A DNA stretch of 64,000 nt, from assembly GCF_023740735.1 (NCBI RefSeq), contig NZ_JAMRXH010000013.1, forward strand, positions 62,001-126,000, read 5' to 3'. This stretch comes from Nocardia sp. CDC159 (GTDB taxonomy: Bacteria > Actinomycetota > Actinomycetes > Mycobacteriales > Mycobacteriaceae). The position numbers and the translations under genes are program-made. Positions 16,668 to 25,169 of this stretch are shown here, one piece after another (position 1 is the first letter of the stretch; each line of letters begins with the position of its first letter). The notes beneath the pieces were generated by a model. It searched no databases. It was given only the letters and a program-made list of their open reading frames with translations, and was not told where the DNA came from.

Positions 16668-17558
16668 TTAGTTGAAAACCACCGTTCGGCGGCCGTGGAC
16701 CAGGACGCGGCCCTCGAGGTGCCAGCGCAGGCCGCGGGCGAGGACTACGCGTTCGATGTCGCGGCCCTGGCGGACCATATCGCGGACGGTGTCGGCGTGG
16801 TCGATGCGGATGACGTCCTGTTCGATGATCGGGCCCGCGTCCAGTTCCGGGGTGACGTAGTGGCAGGTGGCGCCGATGAGTTTGACGCCGCGGGCGAAGG
16901 CCTGGTGATACGGGCGGGCGCCGACGAAGGAGGGCAGGAAGCTGTGGTGGATGTTGATGGCGCGGCCCGCCCAGTGCTCGCACAGCTGCGCGGGCAGCAC
17001 CTGCATGAAGCGGGCCAGCACGACCGCGTGCGGATCGTGGGCGTCGACGAGTTCGCGGACCTGGTCGAAGGCGGGGCCGCGCTCGGCCGGATCGGCGGGG
17101 AACGGGACGTGGTGGAACTTGATCCCGTGCGCCTGCGTCATCTCCGCCAGATCCGGATGGTTGCCGATGACGGCCTCGATGGTCGCGGGCAGCTCACCGC
17201 TGGCGGCGCGGCCGAGCAGATCGTGCAGGCAGTGGCCGTCCCGGCTCACCAGCAGCACCGCGCGGCGGCGCTCGCCGGAATCGAGTAGCTGCCATTCGGT
17301 CCGCGGGCCGAGCTCGTCGGCGACGGCCGCGAACCGGGTGCGCAGCTCGTCGAGTGAGAACGGCACGGTCGAGGCCCTGATCGCCTGCCGGGTGAAGAAC
17401 CAGCCGGATTCGGTGTCGGAGTGGTATCCGGCCTCGACGATCGACCCCCCGAACTCGGCGATGAAGGACGTGATGCGCGCGATGATGCCCGGTCGATCCA
17501 GGCAGCCGAGGGCGAGCACGTAACGACGGTCATCCGGGTTCGCGGGGGTGGAGCTCAT
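16668..17558 (-). CDS. purU: Formyltetrahydrofolate deformylase
   Basis: PurU hydrolyses 10-formyltetrahydrofolate to formate and tetrahydrofolate, balancing one-carbon pools and feeding formate to purine synthesis. The 296-residue protein has an N-terminal ACT domain (YVLALGCLDRPGIIARI) and a formyltransferase-like catalytic domain with VIGNHPD, INIHHSFLPSF (Asn/His) and ELDAGPIIEQD (Asp). ATG 17558 is chosen because AAGGA/GGAG lie upstream at sensible spacing; ATG 17567 directly abuts AAAGG. Converges on the second hydrolase across about 230 bp. Confidence 0.95.
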   Translation of the reverse strand: MSSTPANPDDRRYVLALGCLDRPGIIARITSFIAEFGGSIVEAGYHSDTESGWFFTRQAIRASTVPFSLDELRTRFAAVADELGPRTEWQLLDSGERRRAVLLVSRDGHCLHDLLGRAASGELPATIEAVIGNHPDLAEMTQAHGIKFHHVPFPADPAERGPAFDQVRELVDAHDPHAVVLARFMQVLPAQLCEHWAGRAINIHHSFLPSFVGARPYHQAFARGVKLIGATCHYVTPELDAGPIIEQDVIRIDHADTVRDMVRQGRDIERVVLARGLRWHLEGRVLVHGRRTVVFN

Positions 17559-17605
17559 GGGCTCCATCCTTTCAAACGGGAGCGGCCCGCCCGTACCAGC
17601 CCGGG

Positions 17606-18151
17606 CTAGAACGCGTAGAACGGCTCGGCGTAACGGAATTCGCCGACAATGCCCGATTCATAGGTGGCCAGGCGGCGAACCTGGAAATGCGAGGTCCATT
17701 CGGGCATGTCCGGGACGATGCCCAGCCGGGAGCCGGGGACGAAGCCGAAGCGGGGGTAGTAGTCGAGGTGGCCGAGCAGGCCGATCAGCGGCTCGTCCAG
17801 CGCGTCGGCGGCGCCGAGCGCGGCGTGCATGAGCGCCGAACCCACGCCCGCGCCCTGCTGTTCGGGCAGCACCCCGATCGGCCCGAGCGCGAGCACCGGA
17901 AACGGGCCCACGCTGGCCCGGGTGAGGCAGACGTGGCCGACGACCCGGTCGTGTACCTGGGCGACCATCGACAGCGTCGGAATCCAGCCCGCATCGCTGC
18001 GCAGTTTGTGGACCAGGTCGACCTCCGCGGGATCGGCGCCCGCCCGCGGGGTGCCCTCGGGATTGCCGTTCGGATATTCACGAGCGAAGGCGGCGCGATG
18101 GACCGCATCGATCGCGGGGATGTCGGCGGCCCGTTCCCGACGGATCAGCAC
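17606..18151 (-). CDS. GNAT family N-acetyltransferase
   Basis: Acetyltransferase-like protein of 181 residues. It begins VLIRRERAADIPAI, has the acetyl-CoA pyrophosphate loop LPEQQGAGVGSAL and the motif LGHLDYYPRFGFVPGSRLGI typical of YhbS-type GNATs. GTG 18151 is chosen because GGAGGAG lies 9 bases upstream. It is divergent from deoC. Substrate is unknown. Confidence 0.85.
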   Translation of the reverse strand: MLIRRERAADIPAIDAVHRAAFAREYPNGNPEGTPRAGADPAEVDLVHKLRSDAGWIPTLSMVAQVHDRVVGHVCLTRASVGPFPVLALGPIGVLPEQQGAGVGSALMHAALGAADALDEPLIGLLGHLDYYPRFGFVPGSRLGIVPDMPEWTSHFQVRRLATYESGIVGEFRYAEPFYAF

Positions 18152-18255
18152 CCTGACATTCTCCTCCCCGATGAGTGGCCCAGCCGGGCCGTCCCTTACG
18201 AGTGTGCGGGACGGCCGAGGCTGCCCGCAACGCATATGTGCCAGACTCTGTCCCC

Positions 18256-18942
18256 ATGGCCGATAGCACCAGCGAATCCGGAAACCGTGCGCTGACCCGC
18301 GGGGAGGTGGCGGCGATGATCGACCACACCCTGCTCGCGCCCGAGGCCACCGCCGAGAAAGTGGCCGCGACGATCGACGAGGCCCGCAAGCTCGGGGTGT
18401 ACGCGGTGTGCCTGTCGCCGTCGATGCTGCCGGTGCGCGCGCCGGGTCTGGTCGTCGCGACCGTCGCGGGTTTCCCGTCGGGGAAACATCATTCGCTGGT
18501 GAAGGGCACCGAGGCGCGGCTGGCGGTGGATCAGGGCGCGGCCGAGGTGGATATGGTCATCGATATCGGGGCGGCGCTGGCCGGGGACTACAACGCGGTG
18601 CTGGCCGATATCGTGACCGTGCGCGAGGCGATCGGCGACAAGGCGCTGCTCAAGGTGATCATCGAGGCGGCCGCGCTGCCCGACGAGGCGATCGTCGAGA
18701 CCTGCCGGGCCTCGGAACGGGCCGGGGCCGATTTCGTGAAGACCTCCACGGGATTTCACCCCGCCGGGGGTGCCAGCGTGCATGCCGTGCGCTTGATGGC
18801 CGAGACCGTCGGTGGGCGGCTGGGCGTCAAGGCCAGCGGCGGCATCCGCACGGCCGAGGCCGCGGCGGAGCTGGTCGCGGCCGGGGCCACCCGGCTGGGT
18901 CTGTCGCGGTCGGCCGAGGTGCTCGACGGCTTCCCGGAGTGA
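18256..18942 (+). CDS. deoC: Deoxyribose-phosphate aldolase
   Basis: Class I aldolase cleaving 2-deoxyribose-5-phosphate to glyceraldehyde-3-phosphate and acetaldehyde in deoxynucleoside salvage. The 228-residue TIM barrel has the Schiff-base lysine K162 in FVKTSTGF, the second lysine in GVKASGGIR, and the aspartate in VDMVIDIG. M. tuberculosis Rv0478 occupies the same place. The stop codon abuts the stop of the convergent DUF2993 gene with no spacer. Confidence 0.96.
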   Translation: MADSTSESGNRALTRGEVAAMIDHTLLAPEATAEKVAATIDEARKLGVYAVCLSPSMLPVRAPGLVVATVAGFPSGKHHSLVKGTEARLAVDQGAAEVDMVIDIGAALAGDYNAVLADIVTVREAIGDKALLKVIIEAAALPDEAIVETCRASERAGADFVKTSTGFHPAGGASVHAVRLMAETVGGRLGVKASGGIRTAEAAAELVAAGATRLGLSRSAEVLDGFPE

Positions 18943-19704
18943 TCAGCAGCGGGCGTCGCCGCTGCCCTGCAGCCGGGTCGCGCCGCCGGTCAGCTTCACC
19001 TCGATGCCGCTGTCGGTGACCTTGATGGCGGTCGGCTTGAGGTCCAGCGGGTAGCTCTGCAGGCTCTGCGTCATGAGCTGCACGATGCCGTCGACCAGAT
19101 CGGTGGGCAGGCCGAGCCCGAGCAGCTGCGCCGACTGGGTGCTGACCTGGATCTGGTCGCCCACGATCTGCGGCCGCAGCCGCAGGTCGGCCAGGCCACC
19201 GAGGACCTTCACGTCCAGGGTGCCGGTGCCCGGGTCGGACTGCACGCCCGAGACCAGGCCCTTCAGCGTCTGCGCGATGCCCTCGTTGCTCCAGGTGGCG
19301 TCGGCGCTGGAGTTGTCGACGGTGGCGCCGCCGCGGCCGCCGTCGACCAGGTTGATGTCGTTGAGCCGGGCGTGCACCTTCATGCCCACGGCCGGGCCGA
19401 ACTTGGCGTCGTCGCTGTTCAGATCGACGTATTGGACCTGATGGTCGATCGCCGTGAGCAGCAACGGTTTCGGGCCGAAGCGCACCGCGACCTTACTGCC
19501 CAGATCCTTCTCCACCTGCGCGGCCAGGCATTCGGAGCTCTGGCGGCGGTAGTAGGTCTCCGCGGCCGCGGCCGTGCCGACCAGGGCCAGCGCGATCACG
19601 AGTCCGAGGATCAGCACGATCCGCCGCACGTTGCGGGTGCGCGGGCCGCCCGCCGGGGTGCCGGGGGCGGGGCCTACCGCGGTGTAAGGAGGAGTCGAAC
19701 TCAT
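18943..19704 (-). CDS. DUF2993 (LmeA-like) membrane-anchored lipid-binding protein
   Basis: Protein of 253 residues: Pro/Gly-rich cytoplasmic start, one transmembrane anchor (about 28-50), then an extracytoplasmic domain of DUF2993 type with LGSKVAVRFGPKPLL and alternating beta-strand pattern to the C-terminal Cys. LmeA of this family binds phospholipid and supports lipomannan maturation in mycobacteria; this member corresponds in position to Rv0479c. Start ATG 19704 is the first with a full N-terminus; ATG 19764 is in frame upstream. Function beyond the family is inference. Confidence 0.75.
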   Translation of the reverse strand: MSSTPPYTAVGPAPGTPAGGPRTRNVRRIVLILGLVIALALVGTAAAAETYYRRQSSECLAAQVEKDLGSKVAVRFGPKPLLLTAIDHQVQYVDLNSDDAKFGPAVGMKVHARLNDINLVDGGRGGATVDNSSADATWSNEGIAQTLKGLVSGVQSDPGTGTLDVKVLGGLADLRLRPQIVGDQIQVSTQSAQLLGLGLPTDLVDGIVQLMTQSLQSYPLDLKPTAIKVTDSGIEVKLTGGATRLQGSGDARC

Positions 19705-19818
19705 GGCACCGATTCTTCCCGAGCTTTCTGAGCCCGTTCTGTGGGGCGGGTGAAGGGATTCCACGAGAGAGCGTCAAATTGTGACATACCGCACATATCC
19801 GGGCGTAGCCTGGATCAC

Positions 19819-20427
19819 ATGTCCGGGGAAGTCGCCGCCAGCAGTATCCGCGATCCGGAACGGGGCTGGTCGATATTGCGGCAGCTCGCGGGGCGGCACG
19901 CCGGATACTTCACCACCCGGCTGGTGCTGCGCACCGGCTGCGAGTCCCGCATCCGCGCCGCGCTCGAGGACGGGCAGGTGATCCGGGCCGGGGTGGGCCT
20001 GCTGCGGATGGCCGACTGGCCGGTCGGCCCGCTCGACGAATACGCCATGTGGGCGGCGTGGTTCGAGGGCGACGCGGCGATCTCCCACCACAGCGCGGCC
20101 GAACTGCACGGCCTGGGCCGGCTGCGCCCGCGATTCGTCCATCTGTCGGCCGGATCGGGTCGGGTGCCGAGCGCGCCGCGGCTGGTCGTGCTGCGCCGGG
20201 CGTTGCGCGAGGACGAGGTGGAATCGGCGGGGACGTTCCTGGTGACCACGCCGGTGCGGACGGTGCTGGATCTCGCGGAGACGGGTATCGGGCAGGCCGC
20301 GCTGGACGAGGTGGTGGGGGATGCGGTGGCCATTCGCCGCTGTGCGAGTTCCGAGATCCGCGCCGCCGCAGCGGGATTGCCGCCGCGCACCGCGGCGCGG
20401 GTGCGGCAGGCGCTCGCTCGGGCGTGA
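19819..20427 (+). CDS. AbiEi-like antitoxin domain protein, orphan
   Basis: Protein of 202 residues resembling the AbiEi (type IV antitoxin) family. An N-terminal winged-helix-like part (GYFTTRLVLRTGCESRIRAALEDGQVIRAG) is followed by a domain with the block ISHHSAAELHGL and TPVRTVLDLAE. AbiEi represses its promoter and counters the nucleotidyltransferase toxin AbiEii, but no AbiEii-like gene adjoins it here. Orphan AbiEi-like proteins are common in actinobacteria. Function as an antitoxin is therefore doubtful; DNA binding is likely. Confidence 0.65.
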   Translation: MSGEVAASSIRDPERGWSILRQLAGRHAGYFTTRLVLRTGCESRIRAALEDGQVIRAGVGLLRMADWPVGPLDEYAMWAAWFEGDAAISHHSAAELHGLGRLRPRFVHLSAGSGRVPSAPRLVVLRRALREDEVESAGTFLVTTPVRTVLDLAETGIGQAALDEVVGDAVAIRRCASSEIRAAAAGLPPRTAARVRQALARA

Positions 20428-20517
20428 TTCGCCGCCGCGCCGTTCCGGCGTGGTTCGGGCGAGATCCCGGCATGGGGCATGCCGGGACGTCGGACCGACG
20501 GGATGACGAGGACGCGT

Positions 20518-21294
20518 TCATTTCGTCGGCGCGACGGTCTCCCACGGCACCGACAGCACGCAGTCGCGTAGCCGACGACGGTAGTCGTGCACGGGAAAAC
20601 CCTGCTCGCGCAGCATCTTTGCCGTCTCGCGCCAGCGCACGCGTGGGCCGTAGGGGGCCAGCGGGGCGGCGTGCGACCAGGCGCGGTCGGCGGCGGTGAG
20701 CAGGGTGTGGATGCGCTCGCCGGGGACGTTGCGGTGGATGAGGGCCTTCGGTAGGCGTTCGGCGATGTCGGAGGGTCGCTCGACGGTGAACGGATCCCAG
20801 GCCAGGGTCAGCGACCGCGGGCCGGAGCGATCGAGCAGGACCCACGCGCAGCGGCGGCCCAGCTCGTCGCAGGTGCCGTCGACCAGCAGGCCGTCCGGGG
20901 CCAGGCCCGCCAGAATGGTCGACCATGCCTCGGGCACGGCCGATTCCGGATACTGGCGCAGTACGTTAAAGGCGCGCACCAGAATCGGGCGCAGGCCCGC
21001 CAATTCGAAACCGCCCCGGGCGAATACGACGCCGTCTCGGGCCGGGACGACGCGATCCGGATCGATCTCGAGGCCGACCACCCGGACATCGGGGCGCACC
21101 CGGCGCAACCGAGTCGCCAGCTCCAGTGTGGTAACCGGGCTCGCGCCGTAGCCCAGATCGACGACGAGCGGATCGGCGGCCGCGCGCAGCCGCGCGGTCA
21201 CCAGGGTGTCGTGCACGACCCAGCGATCGCTGCGCCGCAGGCGATTGATGCCGGTGGTACCGCGCGTGATCGCGCCGATCGGTTTACTACGCAC
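20518..21294 (-). CDS. Class I SAM-dependent methyltransferase-like protein
   Basis: Protein of about 258 residues with a SAM-type Rossmann start (LVVDLGYGASPVTTLELA) and the acidic strand-2 end VVGLEIDPDRV. The middle contains LAPDGLLVDGTCDELGR, and the C-terminus is Arg rich. GTG 21294 is selected: GGAG sits 8 bases upstream and it leaves 23 bp to the preceding gene, whereas GTG 21348 would overlap that gene. Target unknown. Probably in one unit with the upstream DUF2505 gene. Confidence 0.72.
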   Translation of the reverse strand: MRSKPIGAITRGTTGINRLRRSDRWVVHDTLVTARLRAAADPLVVDLGYGASPVTTLELATRLRRVRPDVRVVGLEIDPDRVVPARDGVVFARGGFELAGLRPILVRAFNVLRQYPESAVPEAWSTILAGLAPDGLLVDGTCDELGRRCAWVLLDRSGPRSLTLAWDPFTVERPSDIAERLPKALIHRNVPGERIHTLLTAADRAWSHAAPLAPYGPRVRWRETAKMLREQGFPVHDYRRRLRDCVLSVPWETVAPTK

Positions 21295-21317
21295 GCACGA
21301 ACTCCGGACCGTACGGC

Positions 21318-21833
21318 TCAGGCCGTCGGGTTCTGCTCCTCGAGCCACCGCGTGGTGAACTCGGCCTCGGCGCGCAGCAGGTCGACCAGATTGATCAGCA
21401 TGAGCTGTTCCAGCTTCGGGCCGAGCAGCGGGATGAACACCTTGGCCGTGGACGAGGTGCGCAGCGTGCAGCCGGTGTCGGTGGGGAACAGATGCATGAC
21501 GCCGCCGAGGGTGCCCGGACCCGCGGGAATGGATGCGGTGTATTCGCCGGTGACCTCCGGACCGTACGGGCCGAAGGTCTCCTTGCGGGTGATCACCATA
21601 TCCTTGCGCATCACCGCCTGGGCGATGTCGGGCAGCATGTCGCGCGGCAGCACATGCTGCAGCACCACCTCGATGCCGTTGTCGCCCGCCTCCAGGCTGA
21701 CCACGTCATTGGGGGAGTACTTGCGCATTTCCTCCATCCGCGCATCCCAGTAGGCGCGGTTGGACAGGGCCGCGTACACCTCTTTGGTGGTGTGCAGCGG
21801 ATAGCGAGCGGAGTAGTCCAGTCGACGGGCCAT
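21318..21833 (-). CDS. DUF2505 family protein (copy 1)
   Basis: Protein of 171 residues, beta-rich, beginning MARRLDYSARYPLHTTKEVYAAL with a YWDARM motif and ending in a helix LVDLLRAEAEFTTRWLEEQ. This resembles the START/SRPBCC-like DUF2505 family, which is thought to bind hydrophobic ligands. A second, diverged copy lies immediately upstream on the same strand. No catalytic residues are recognised; function unknown. Confidence 0.78.
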   Translation of the reverse strand: MARRLDYSARYPLHTTKEVYAALSNRAYWDARMEEMRKYSPNDVVSLEAGDNGIEVVLQHVLPRDMLPDIAQAVMRKDMVITRKETFGPYGPEVTGEYTASIPAGPGTLGGVMHLFPTDTGCTLRTSSTAKVFIPLLGPKLEQLMLINLVDLLRAEAEFTTRWLEEQNPTA

Positions 21834-21914
21834 GGCGGGTCAGATTACCGTGCACGACCGGGCGGACTCGCTCCGCCGCTCCGACGAGGCCCGGTTGCTA
21901 CCGGTTCGCCCGAA

Positions 21915-22400
21915 TCAGTGCGTCGCGATCCAGTTACCGGTGAACTCGGCCTCGGCGGCGAGCAGTTCGGTCAGCTTCTCGGCGACCACGGCCTCGATCT
22001 TCTTGCCGAACAGCGGGACCTTCACCTCGACCGTGCCCTCGACGCTGATCGTGGCCGAGCTGTCGTCGCCGGTCAGGGTGACCGTGCCGCGGACCTCGGC
22101 GGGCGCGCCGTCGACGTGGGCCTCGAACAGGCCCGAGCTGCCGGTGTAGGTCTCGGTGCGGGGAATGATCAGATCGCCCGGGCGCACGGAGGTCAGGGCG
22201 GTGGGCAGCTCCGCCTCCGCGATCGACTGCACCATCTGCACCCGCAGCTGATCGCCGGAGACCTCGAAGCCGTCGATCCGCGCCCCCGGGCCGCCGACCT
22301 CGGCGATGCGATCCTTCCAATACTGCTCGTCGGCGATCGCCGCACGCACGGCAGCGGCCGGATGCGAGTAGTGAGCGGTGTACGCCAGGGGTGTCGCCAT
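21915..22400 (-). CDS. DUF2505 family protein (copy 2)
   Basis: Protein of 161 residues with the same architecture as its neighbour (ATPLAYTAHYSHPAAAVRAAI near the N-terminus, YWKDRI, and the final helix LTELLAAEAEFTGNW). It corresponds in position to M. tuberculosis Rv0481c, which also stands back-to-back with murB. ATG 22400 and the murB GTG 22421 are 20 bp apart on opposite strands, so their promoters must overlap. Ligand and role unknown. Confidence 0.8.
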   Translation of the reverse strand: MATPLAYTAHYSHPAAAVRAAIADEQYWKDRIAEVGGPGARIDGFEVSGDQLRVQMVQSIAEAELPTALTSVRPGDLIIPRTETYTGSSGLFEAHVDGAPAEVRGTVTLTGDDSSATISVEGTVEVKVPLFGKKIEAVVAEKLTELLAAEAEFTGNWIATH

Positions 22401-22420
22401 GAGCGAACACGCTACCGTCT

Positions 22421-23533
22421 GTGGTCGTGCGTACATCTCAGGTGGTGCCGTTCGAGGAAGTGAGCGAGCTGCTCACCGCAACCGGTGCGCGGGTGCGCAA
22501 TTCGGTGCGCCTGGCGGAGCTGACCACGCTGCGGGTCGGCGGTCCGGCCACGGTGGCCGACTGCGCGACGACCGAGGCGCTCGTCGCGACCGTGCGCGCC
22601 CTCGATACGGCCGGGATTCCGGTGCTGCTACTGGCGGGCGGATCGAATCTGCTGATCGCCGATGCCGGGTTCGGCGGGGTGGTGGTGCGGATCGTGACCG
22701 AGGGGGTGGAGCTCGGCGCGGATGGGGTGGTCGCCGAGGCCGGGGCGAATTGGGATGCGGTCGTCGCGGCGACGGTCGATGCCGGGTTCGGCGGGCTGGA
22801 GTGCCTGTCCGGGATTCCGGGGTCGGCGGGTGCGACGCCGGTGCAGAACGTGGGGGCCTACGGCGTGGAAACCGAGCAGTTGCTGCGGCGGGTGCGGTTG
22901 CTGGATCGGGCGAGCGGCGAGGTGCGCTGGGCGGAACCGGGTGAGCTCGGATTCGGTTACCGCACATCGGTTCTCAAGCACAGCGATCGGGCGGTCGTGC
23001 TGGGGGTGGAGTTCGCGCTGCGGCCCGATGGGTCGAGCGCGCCGCTGCGGTATCGGGAGCTGTACCAGGCGCTGGGAGCCGAGGAGGGGCAGCGCCGCCC
23101 GGCCGCCGAGGTGCGCGCGGCGGTGCTGCGGCTGCGGGCCGGGAAGGGCATGGTGCTCGATCCCGACGATCACGACACCTGGAGCGCGGGGTCGTTCTTC
23201 ACCAATCCGGTGGTGCCGCCGGAGCGGGAGGCCCAGGTGCGCGCGGCCATCGCGGCGCATGTGGGTGATGTCACAGTGCCCACCTATCCGGCGCCCGACG
23301 GGGTGAAGTTCTCCGCGGGTTGGCTCATCGAGCGGGCCGGATTCGCCAAGGGATTCCCGGGGCCGCAGGCGGCCGCGCGGCTGTCCACCAAACACACCTT
23401 GGCCCTGACCAATCGGGGCTCGGCGACCGCGGCGGACCTGGTCGGGCTGGCGCGCACGGTGCGCGACGGGGTGGCCGAGCGGTTCGGGATCCGGCTCGAA
23501 CCCGAGCCCGTGACGGTGGGGGTCACGCTCTAG
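22421..23533 (+). CDS. murB: UDP-N-acetylenolpyruvoylglucosamine reductase
   Basis: FAD-dependent enzyme reducing enolpyruvyl-UDP-GlcNAc to UDP-MurNAc with NADPH in peptidoglycan synthesis. The 370-residue type I MurB shows the FAD-binding LLLAGGSNLLIADAGF, GIPGSAGATPVQNVGAYG, GFGYRTS with the catalytic Tyr-Arg-Ser, and SAGSFFTNP with the proton-donor Ser. GTG 22421 is the longest start; nearby in-frame GTG codons (22427, 22442) cannot be excluded. Rv0482 equivalent. Confidence 0.95.
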   Translation: MVVRTSQVVPFEEVSELLTATGARVRNSVRLAELTTLRVGGPATVADCATTEALVATVRALDTAGIPVLLLAGGSNLLIADAGFGGVVVRIVTEGVELGADGVVAEAGANWDAVVAATVDAGFGGLECLSGIPGSAGATPVQNVGAYGVETEQLLRRVRLLDRASGEVRWAEPGELGFGYRTSVLKHSDRAVVLGVEFALRPDGSSAPLRYRELYQALGAEEGQRRPAAEVRAAVLRLRAGKGMVLDPDDHDTWSAGSFFTNPVVPPEREAQVRAAIAAHVGDVTVPTYPAPDGVKFSAGWLIERAGFAKGFPGPQAAARLSTKHTLALTNRGSATAADLVGLARTVRDGVAERFGIRLEPEPVTVGVTL

Positions 23534-23596
23534 CCGAGGGTTTGCCGCCCGGACTGGGGGCTGGGCCCGCCGCGACTTCGCGGTAAATTCGAGGAA

Positions 23597-24847
23597 GTGA
23601 GCATTCGAGAAATAACTGGCCGACGTGCCCTGCTGGTCGGGATGGCTCAGCTGGCGACGGCCGCGCTGGTGGCCGGATGTTCGAGCGGCAACGGCGGGGG
23701 TGACAAGGCCGCGCCGAAGGAGAAGCCGCCGGTCGCCAAGGTGACGTTCGAGCCCGGCAGCGGCAGCGGTGACGTCAATCCGACCGCGCCCGTATCGGTT
23801 TCGGTGGCCAGTGGTCGCATCGATCAGGTGGCCCTGACCAATCCGAGCGGTAAGCAGGTCAAGGGCGAACTGTCGCCGGACCGGAGCAGCTTCAAGGTCA
23901 GCGAGCCGCTCGGTTACGGCGTGACCTACACCTGGTCGGGCACCGCGGTCGGCACCGACAACAAGCCCGTGCCGATCGAGGGCAAGTTCACCACGGTGCA
24001 GCCGAAGCAGACCGTACCCGCCACCATCAATATCGGCGACGGTCAGCAGGTCGGCATCGCGGCCCCGATCATCCTGCAGTTCAAGCGGCACGTCGCCAAC
24101 AAGGCCGCCGCCGAGCGCGCGCTGACGGTGACCACGACGCCGCCGACCGAGGGCGGCTGGGCCTGGCTGCCGGACGAGAACGGCGGTTCGCGGGCGCACT
24201 GGCGGCCGCGCAACTACTGGGCGCCCGGCACGGAGGTGAGTTTCGGCGCCAAGCTCTACGGCCTGGACCTCGGCGGCGGCGCGTACGGCGCTTCGGATCT
24301 CACCTCGGAGTTCAAGATCGGCCGGGCGCAGATCGTGAAGGGCCACGCGCCCAGCCACCGCGTGCGGGTGATCCGCGATGGCGAGACGATCTTCGACTTC
24401 CCGTGCAGCTACGGCGAGGGCAACGAGCCGCGTAACGTGACGCGCTCGGGCATTCACGTGGTGACCGAGAAGTACGAGGACTTCCTCATGTCGAATCCCC
24501 CCTTCTACACCAACGTCCGCGAACGCTGGGCCGTACGCATCTCCAACAACGGCGAATTCATCCACGCCAACCCCGAATCCGCCTCCGCCCAAGGCAATTC
24601 GAACGTCACCAACGGCTGCATCAACCTCAGCACCGCCGACGCCCAGAAATACTTCCCCACCGCCATGTACGGCGACCCGGTGGAAGTAACCGGCACCTCC
24701 ATCCCCCTCTCCGCCGCCGACGGCGACATCTACGACTGGACCATCGACTGGGAAACCTGGAAATCCCTCTCCGCCCTCCAGGGCGAACCTTCCACAGCCG
24801 TCTCGGCCACCCCCGTCCCCCCCGGCCCAGTCCGCGGCGGCAACTAA
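23597..24847 (+). CDS. lprQ: L,D-transpeptidase lipoprotein (LprQ/LdtMt5-like)
   Basis: Exported L,D-transpeptidase forming 3-3 crosslinks in peptidoglycan, 416 residues. The lipoprotein signal ends at LVAGC (Cys near residue 28), two Ig-like domains follow, then the YkuD domain with HANPESASAQGNS...NGCINL and catalytic Cys 341. The serine-Gly-Cys motif is the SNVTNGC variant, as in mycobacterial Ldt proteins. GTG 23597 directly follows GAGGAA. Position matches Rv0483 after murB. The TAA stop is the first triplet of a 29-bp inverted repeat. Confidence 0.93.
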   Translation: MSIREITGRRALLVGMAQLATAALVAGCSSGNGGGDKAAPKEKPPVAKVTFEPGSGSGDVNPTAPVSVSVASGRIDQVALTNPSGKQVKGELSPDRSSFKVSEPLGYGVTYTWSGTAVGTDNKPVPIEGKFTTVQPKQTVPATINIGDGQQVGIAAPIILQFKRHVANKAAAERALTVTTTPPTEGGWAWLPDENGGSRAHWRPRNYWAPGTEVSFGAKLYGLDLGGGAYGASDLTSEFKIGRAQIVKGHAPSHRVRVIRDGETIFDFPCSYGEGNEPRNVTRSGIHVVTEKYEDFLMSNPPFYTNVRERWAVRISNNGEFIHANPESASAQGNSNVTNGCINLSTADAQKYFPTAMYGDPVEVTGTSIPLSAADGDIYDWTIDWETWKSLSALQGEPSTAVSATPVPPGPVRGGN

Positions 24848-24954
24848 CCCCGCTCGCTTCGCTCGCGGGGAATTGAGAGCGGCCTCCGCGGGGAAACGGG
24901 AGGCCCTCGCCGGGTAAGTCTGGAGGCCTCCCGGGGTGGAGGGGCATCGCCCGG

Positions 24955-25026
24955 GGGGAGGGATGTTGCCGGGCGGAGGGATGTTGCCGGACGGGGGCGC
25001 TGCCGGGCCGGGGGATGCTGTCGGGC
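24955..25026. repeat. Imperfect ~18-bp GC-rich tandem repeat
   Basis: About four degenerate copies of a unit like GGAGGGATGTTGCCGGGC are arranged head to tail (starts near 24955, 24975, 24993 and 25010). A further diverged copy may precede them near 24938. The unit length varies from 17 to 20 bp. Non-coding, lying between two convergent genes. Confidence 0.6.
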
Positions 25027-25030
25027 GGGG

Positions 25031-25076
25031 AGACACCGCCAGGTGGAGAGACGCCGTACTCCACCTGGCGGTGTCT
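25031..25076. terminator. 18-bp perfect hairpin terminator between convergent genes
   Basis: AGACACCGCCAGGTGGAG (25031-25048) is perfectly complementary to 25059-25076 around a 10-nt loop, followed by TTGTTCC. It is placed to stop transcription from both the L,D-transpeptidase and the SDR gene. Confidence 0.8.
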
Positions 25077-25169
25077 TTGTTCCCCGTGAGTGACGCCGTT
25101 CCCACGCGGGGCAACCTCTTTCTTCCTCGCGGGAAGGTTCCTCATTCCCCGCGAGCGGAGCGAGCGGGG

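Noticed and set aside
22628..25114. Very long antisense open frame (about 828 codons) opposite murB and the L,D-transpeptidase
   Set aside because: It is the complement of two well-identified genes, its translation is low-complexity His/Arg/Gly-rich, and such shadow frames are expected at this GC content.
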